From Rhizobium sp. ICMP 5592 (lineage in GTDB: Bacteria > Pseudomonadota > Alphaproteobacteria > Rhizobiales > Rhizobiaceae): a DNA stretch of 64,000 nucleotides. Within the stretch, counting starts at the first letter, position 1. Every line of letters starts with the position of its first letter. The translations under genes were made by a program, and so were the position numbers. Location of the stretch: positions 62,001 through 126,000 of the forward strand of contig NZ_QSNT01000002.1 in the NCBI RefSeq assembly GCF_009498525.1. Direction: 5' to 3'. Shown one piece after another: positions 61,842 through 64,000 of the stretch. A model generated the notes under the pieces. The model saw only the letters and a program-made list of their open reading frames with translations, was not told the DNA's origin and did no database searches.

Positions 61842-64000
61842 TCAAACGCCTATCGGCCGCCTGAGATCCAGCGTCAACGGAAACTCCGCTGACACCGTTT
61901 CCGCACGCAGCTCATAGCCGCCCGCCGTATGCCCCCAAGGCTCGAATCGCGCCAAGCGTCGCGCTTCGGCCTCGTTGCCATTGACGGGGAAAGTGTCATA
62001 GTTTCGGCCGCCCGGATGGGCAACATGATAGATGCAGCCGCCGACCGAACGTTTCGACCATGTATCATAAATGTCGAAGGTCAGTGGCGTATTGATCGGC
62101 AGAACCGGATGTAGGCCGGACGCCGGATGCCAGGCCTTGTAGCGAACGCCGGCAACCGAAACGCCGGAGGTGCCCGTCGGCGTCAGCGGCATGGCGCGGC
62201 CGTTGCAAGCAACGGTGTAGCGTTCGGGATTGTTGGTTTCGAGCCGCACCTGCAACCGTTCCACCGATGAATCGACATAACGCACAGTGCCGCCGGGTGC
62301 GCCTTCTTCACCCATGACATGCCAGGGCTCGAGGGCCTGGCGCAGTTCCAGCTTGCTGCCTTCGTAGTCGACTTCGCCGCAGAAGGGGAAGCGGAATTCG
62401 AGCTGGGCCTGGAACCATTCGGGACGAAGGTCGAAACCGTTTTGCCGGAGGTCGGCAAGCACGTCGAGAAAATCCTGCCAGATATAATGCGGCAGCATGA
62501 AGCGATCGTGCAGCGCCGTGCCCCAACGGACGAACTTGCCGTCGATCGGATTGCGCCAGAAACGGGCGATGAGGGCGCGGACCAGCAATTGCTGGGCAAG
62601 GCTCATGCGGGCGTTCGGCGGCATTTCGAAGCCACGGAATTCCACCAGACCCAGACGGCCCGTCGGGCCATCCGGCGAGAATAGCTTGTCGATGCAGATT
62701 TCCGAGCGATGGGTGTTGCCGCTGACGTCGGTCAGGAGATTGCGGAACAGGCGGTCGACGAGCCAGGGCAGCGGCGGGATGCCTTGGCCGGGCGCCGGCA
62801 CCTGAGCCATCGCGATTTCCAGCTCGTAGAGGCTGTCGTGACGCGCCTCGTCGAAGCGTGGGGCCTGGCTGGTCGGGCCGATGAACAGGCCAGAGAAAAG
62901 GTAGGAAAGCGCCGGATGGCGCTGCCAATGCAGTACCAGACTCTTCAAGAGGTCTGGCCGGCGCAGGAAAGGGCTGTCACCCGGATTGGCGCCGCCGACG
63001 ACGACATGGTTGCCGCCGCCGGTGCCGGTGTGGCGGCCGTCGATCAGGAATTTGTCGGTGCCGAGACGCGTCAGCCGGGCCTCTTCATAGACCGCCGTGG
63101 TGATGTCGACACAGTCCTGCCAGTTCGATGCCGGGTGAATATTGACCTCGATCACGCCGGGATCGGGAGCGACGCGGATGACGTTGATGCGCTCGTCCTG
63201 CGGTGGCGAATAGCCTTCGATATGCACCGGCAGCCCGAGCTCCGCCGCTGCATTCTCGGCTGCGGCCAAGAGTTCGAGATACTGTTCGATCCCTTCGGTC
63301 GGTGGCATGAAGACGCAGAGCCGGCCGTCGCGCGGCTCGACCGAGATGGCAGTACGAACCGCGCCTCGGATATCGCCGAGCGTCTGTTCGACGCGCGATT
63401 GTCCGCTGTCGTCGACCTGGAACGAGGCCTCCGGCATCGCCCGGCCGGCTGGCACAATGACATCGGGCAAGGGCGTGCGCGGGATGGAGGGGTCGACGGT
63501 ATGGATATAGGGGTAACGCGACGGCGGCACGTAGGGCAGGGTGCCGAGCGGCAGGCGGTAGCCGATCGGCGAGTCACCCGGTACGAGGTAGATTTTGCCG
63601 CGGCGCGTGCTCCACTTCTCGCTCACCCAGCGCGTAGCTGAAGCGCGTGCATTCCAGGCCTGTACGGGAAGAACATAGCCGGTCGCCGTTGTCAGGCCAC
63701 GCTCGAAGACACGGGCGATGCGGCTGCGCTCCTCCGGGTCCTTGAGTTTCGAATTGGACGGGTCGACATTTTCCGGCAGACTGCCTTCCTTGATGATCCA
63801 TTCGGCCGGATCTTCATAGGCCGGCAGCACCATCTCGGGCTCGATCGCCAATTCCTTGGCAATTGCGCTTAGAAGCTTTCCAGCGTCGTCCACGCTTGCG
63901 CCGGTCTTTGCCGTCTCTTCAGCGATCAGAGCGGGGTTCTGCCAGACCGGTTTGCCGTCCTTGCGCCAATAGAGAGAGAAGGTCCAGCGCGGCAGGCTTT
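61842..64000 (-). CDS. Large transglutaminase-family protein (DUF2126), partial at window edge
   Basis: The frame remains open to base 64000, so only the C-terminal part (about 719 residues) is seen and the start lies beyond the window. The visible region matches the DUF2126 domain that follows a transglutaminase core in proteins of about 1100 residues: [17 protein letters not shown] near the window edge, [44 protein letters not shown] and [19 protein letters not shown]. Internal GTG/ATG codons such as the one at 63893 are not true starts. It is the first gene seen of the operon with the ATP-grasp/alpha-E and small transglutaminase genes, 13 bp before the former. Confidence 0.9.
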   Translation of the reverse strand, partial: SLPRWTFSLYWRKDGKPVWQNPALIAEETAKTGASVDDAGKLLSAIAKELAIEPEMVLPAYEDPAEWIIKEGSLPENVDPSNSKLKDPEERSRIARVFERGLTTATGYVLPVQAWNARASATRWVSEKWSTRRGKIYLVPGDSPIGYRLPLGTLPYVPPSRYPYIHTVDPSIPRTPLPDVIVPAGRAMPEASFQVDDSGQSRVEQTLGDIRGAVRTAISVEPRDGRLCVFMPPTEGIEQYLELLAAAENAAAELGLPVHIEGYSPPQDERINVIRVAPDPGVIEVNIHPASNWQDCVDITTAVYEEARLTRLGTDKFLIDGRHTGTGGGNHVVVGGANPGDSPFLRRPDLLKSLVLHWQRHPALSYLFSGLFIGPTSQAPRFDEARHDSLYELEIAMAQVPAPGQGIPPLPWLVDRLFRNLLTDVSGNTHRSEICIDKLFSPDGPTGRLGLVEFRGFEMPPNARMSLAQQLLVRALIARFWRNPIDGKFVRWGTALHDRFMLPHYIWQDFLDVLADLRQNGFDLRPEWFQAQLEFRFPFCGEVDYEGSKLELRQALEPWHVMGEEGAPGGTVRYVDSSVERLQVRLETNNPERYTVACNGRAMPLTPTGTSGVSVAGVRYKAWHPASGLHPVLPINTPLTFDIYDTWSKRSVGGCIYHVAHPGGRNYDTFPVNGNEAEARRLARFEPWGHTAGGYELRAETVSAEFPLTLDLRRPIGV

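Noticed and set aside
61842..63893. Treating the codon at 63893 as the start of the large transglutaminase
   Set aside because: The frame stays open to the window edge with family-like sequence ([17 protein letters not shown]), so the gene is truncated by the window, not complete.

Overview
The window is a gene-dense, high-GC (roughly 60%) chromosomal segment of an alphaproteobacterium of the Rhizobium/Agrobacterium group. The evidence is the glgP-glgB-glgC-glgA-pgm order with a nearby glgX, a tetrameric sarcosine oxidase operon, a pntAA/pntAB/pntB transhydrogenase, a speF-type leader region in front of a group IV ornithine/lysine decarboxylase, and the palindromic intergenic repeats typical of rhizobia. 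I saw no insertion sequence, prophage, integrase, CRISPR array, tRNA or rRNA. Apart from one AT-richer orphan gene (38961-39362), it reads as core or near-core chromosome.

Layout. 1-9.3 kb: a Gfo/Idh/MocA oxidoreductase, a GH1 beta-glucosidase with a perfect LacI-type palindrome upstream, a flavin reductase, a GGDEF-EAL protein, TrhO, a split CHAD/CYTH pair and KDPG aldolase. 9.4-15.6 kb: a TerB-like membrane protein, a DUF1007/NicO metal-transport pair, a LysR regulator divergent from the decarboxylase with its long structured leader, and a GNAT acetyltransferase. 15.6-23.5 kb: a phosphoesterase and di-heme peroxidase pair behind a candidate Pho box; a cobW-WD40-cysE operon behind a strong candidate Zur box; a creatininase-family hydrolase divergent from a MarR regulator. 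23.6-30.4 kb: LacI regulator with a D-2-hydroxyacid dehydrogenase, a PuuD-type hydrolase, an orphan TRAP binding protein and a second GGDEF-EAL protein whose GGDEF site is degenerate. 30.6-38.3 kb: a small oxidase subunit IV-like gene, pnt operon, HWE-type histidine kinase, FAD-dependent amino-acid dehydrogenase, TPR lipoprotein and rpsU. 38.6-45.1 kb: two orphan small genes, then soxB, a small YebY-like secreted protein, soxD, soxA, soxG. 45.1-56.9 kb: MaoC dehydratase and the glycogen genes. 57.2-64.0 kb: a TadG-like VWA protein and a three-gene transglutaminase / ATP-grasp-alpha-E / large transglutaminase operon that leaves the window.

How the genes work together: glgC makes ADP-glucose, glgA and glgB polymerise and branch it, glgP and glgX degrade glycogen and pgm links glucose-1-P to glucose-6-P; eda feeds the Entner-Doudoroff route and pnt balances NADPH. 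The sox operon oxidises sarcosine and delivers one-carbon units to tetrahydrofolate.

The least-understood system here is the ATP-grasp/alpha-E/transglutaminase operon at 58522-64000. Its domain combination has been predicted to modify peptides, but I know of no established substrate. The best regulatory leads are the Zur-box cobW-WD40-cysE operon, the Pho-box phosphoesterase-peroxidase pair, and the 9-bp inverted repeat between the LysR gene and the decarboxylase leader.
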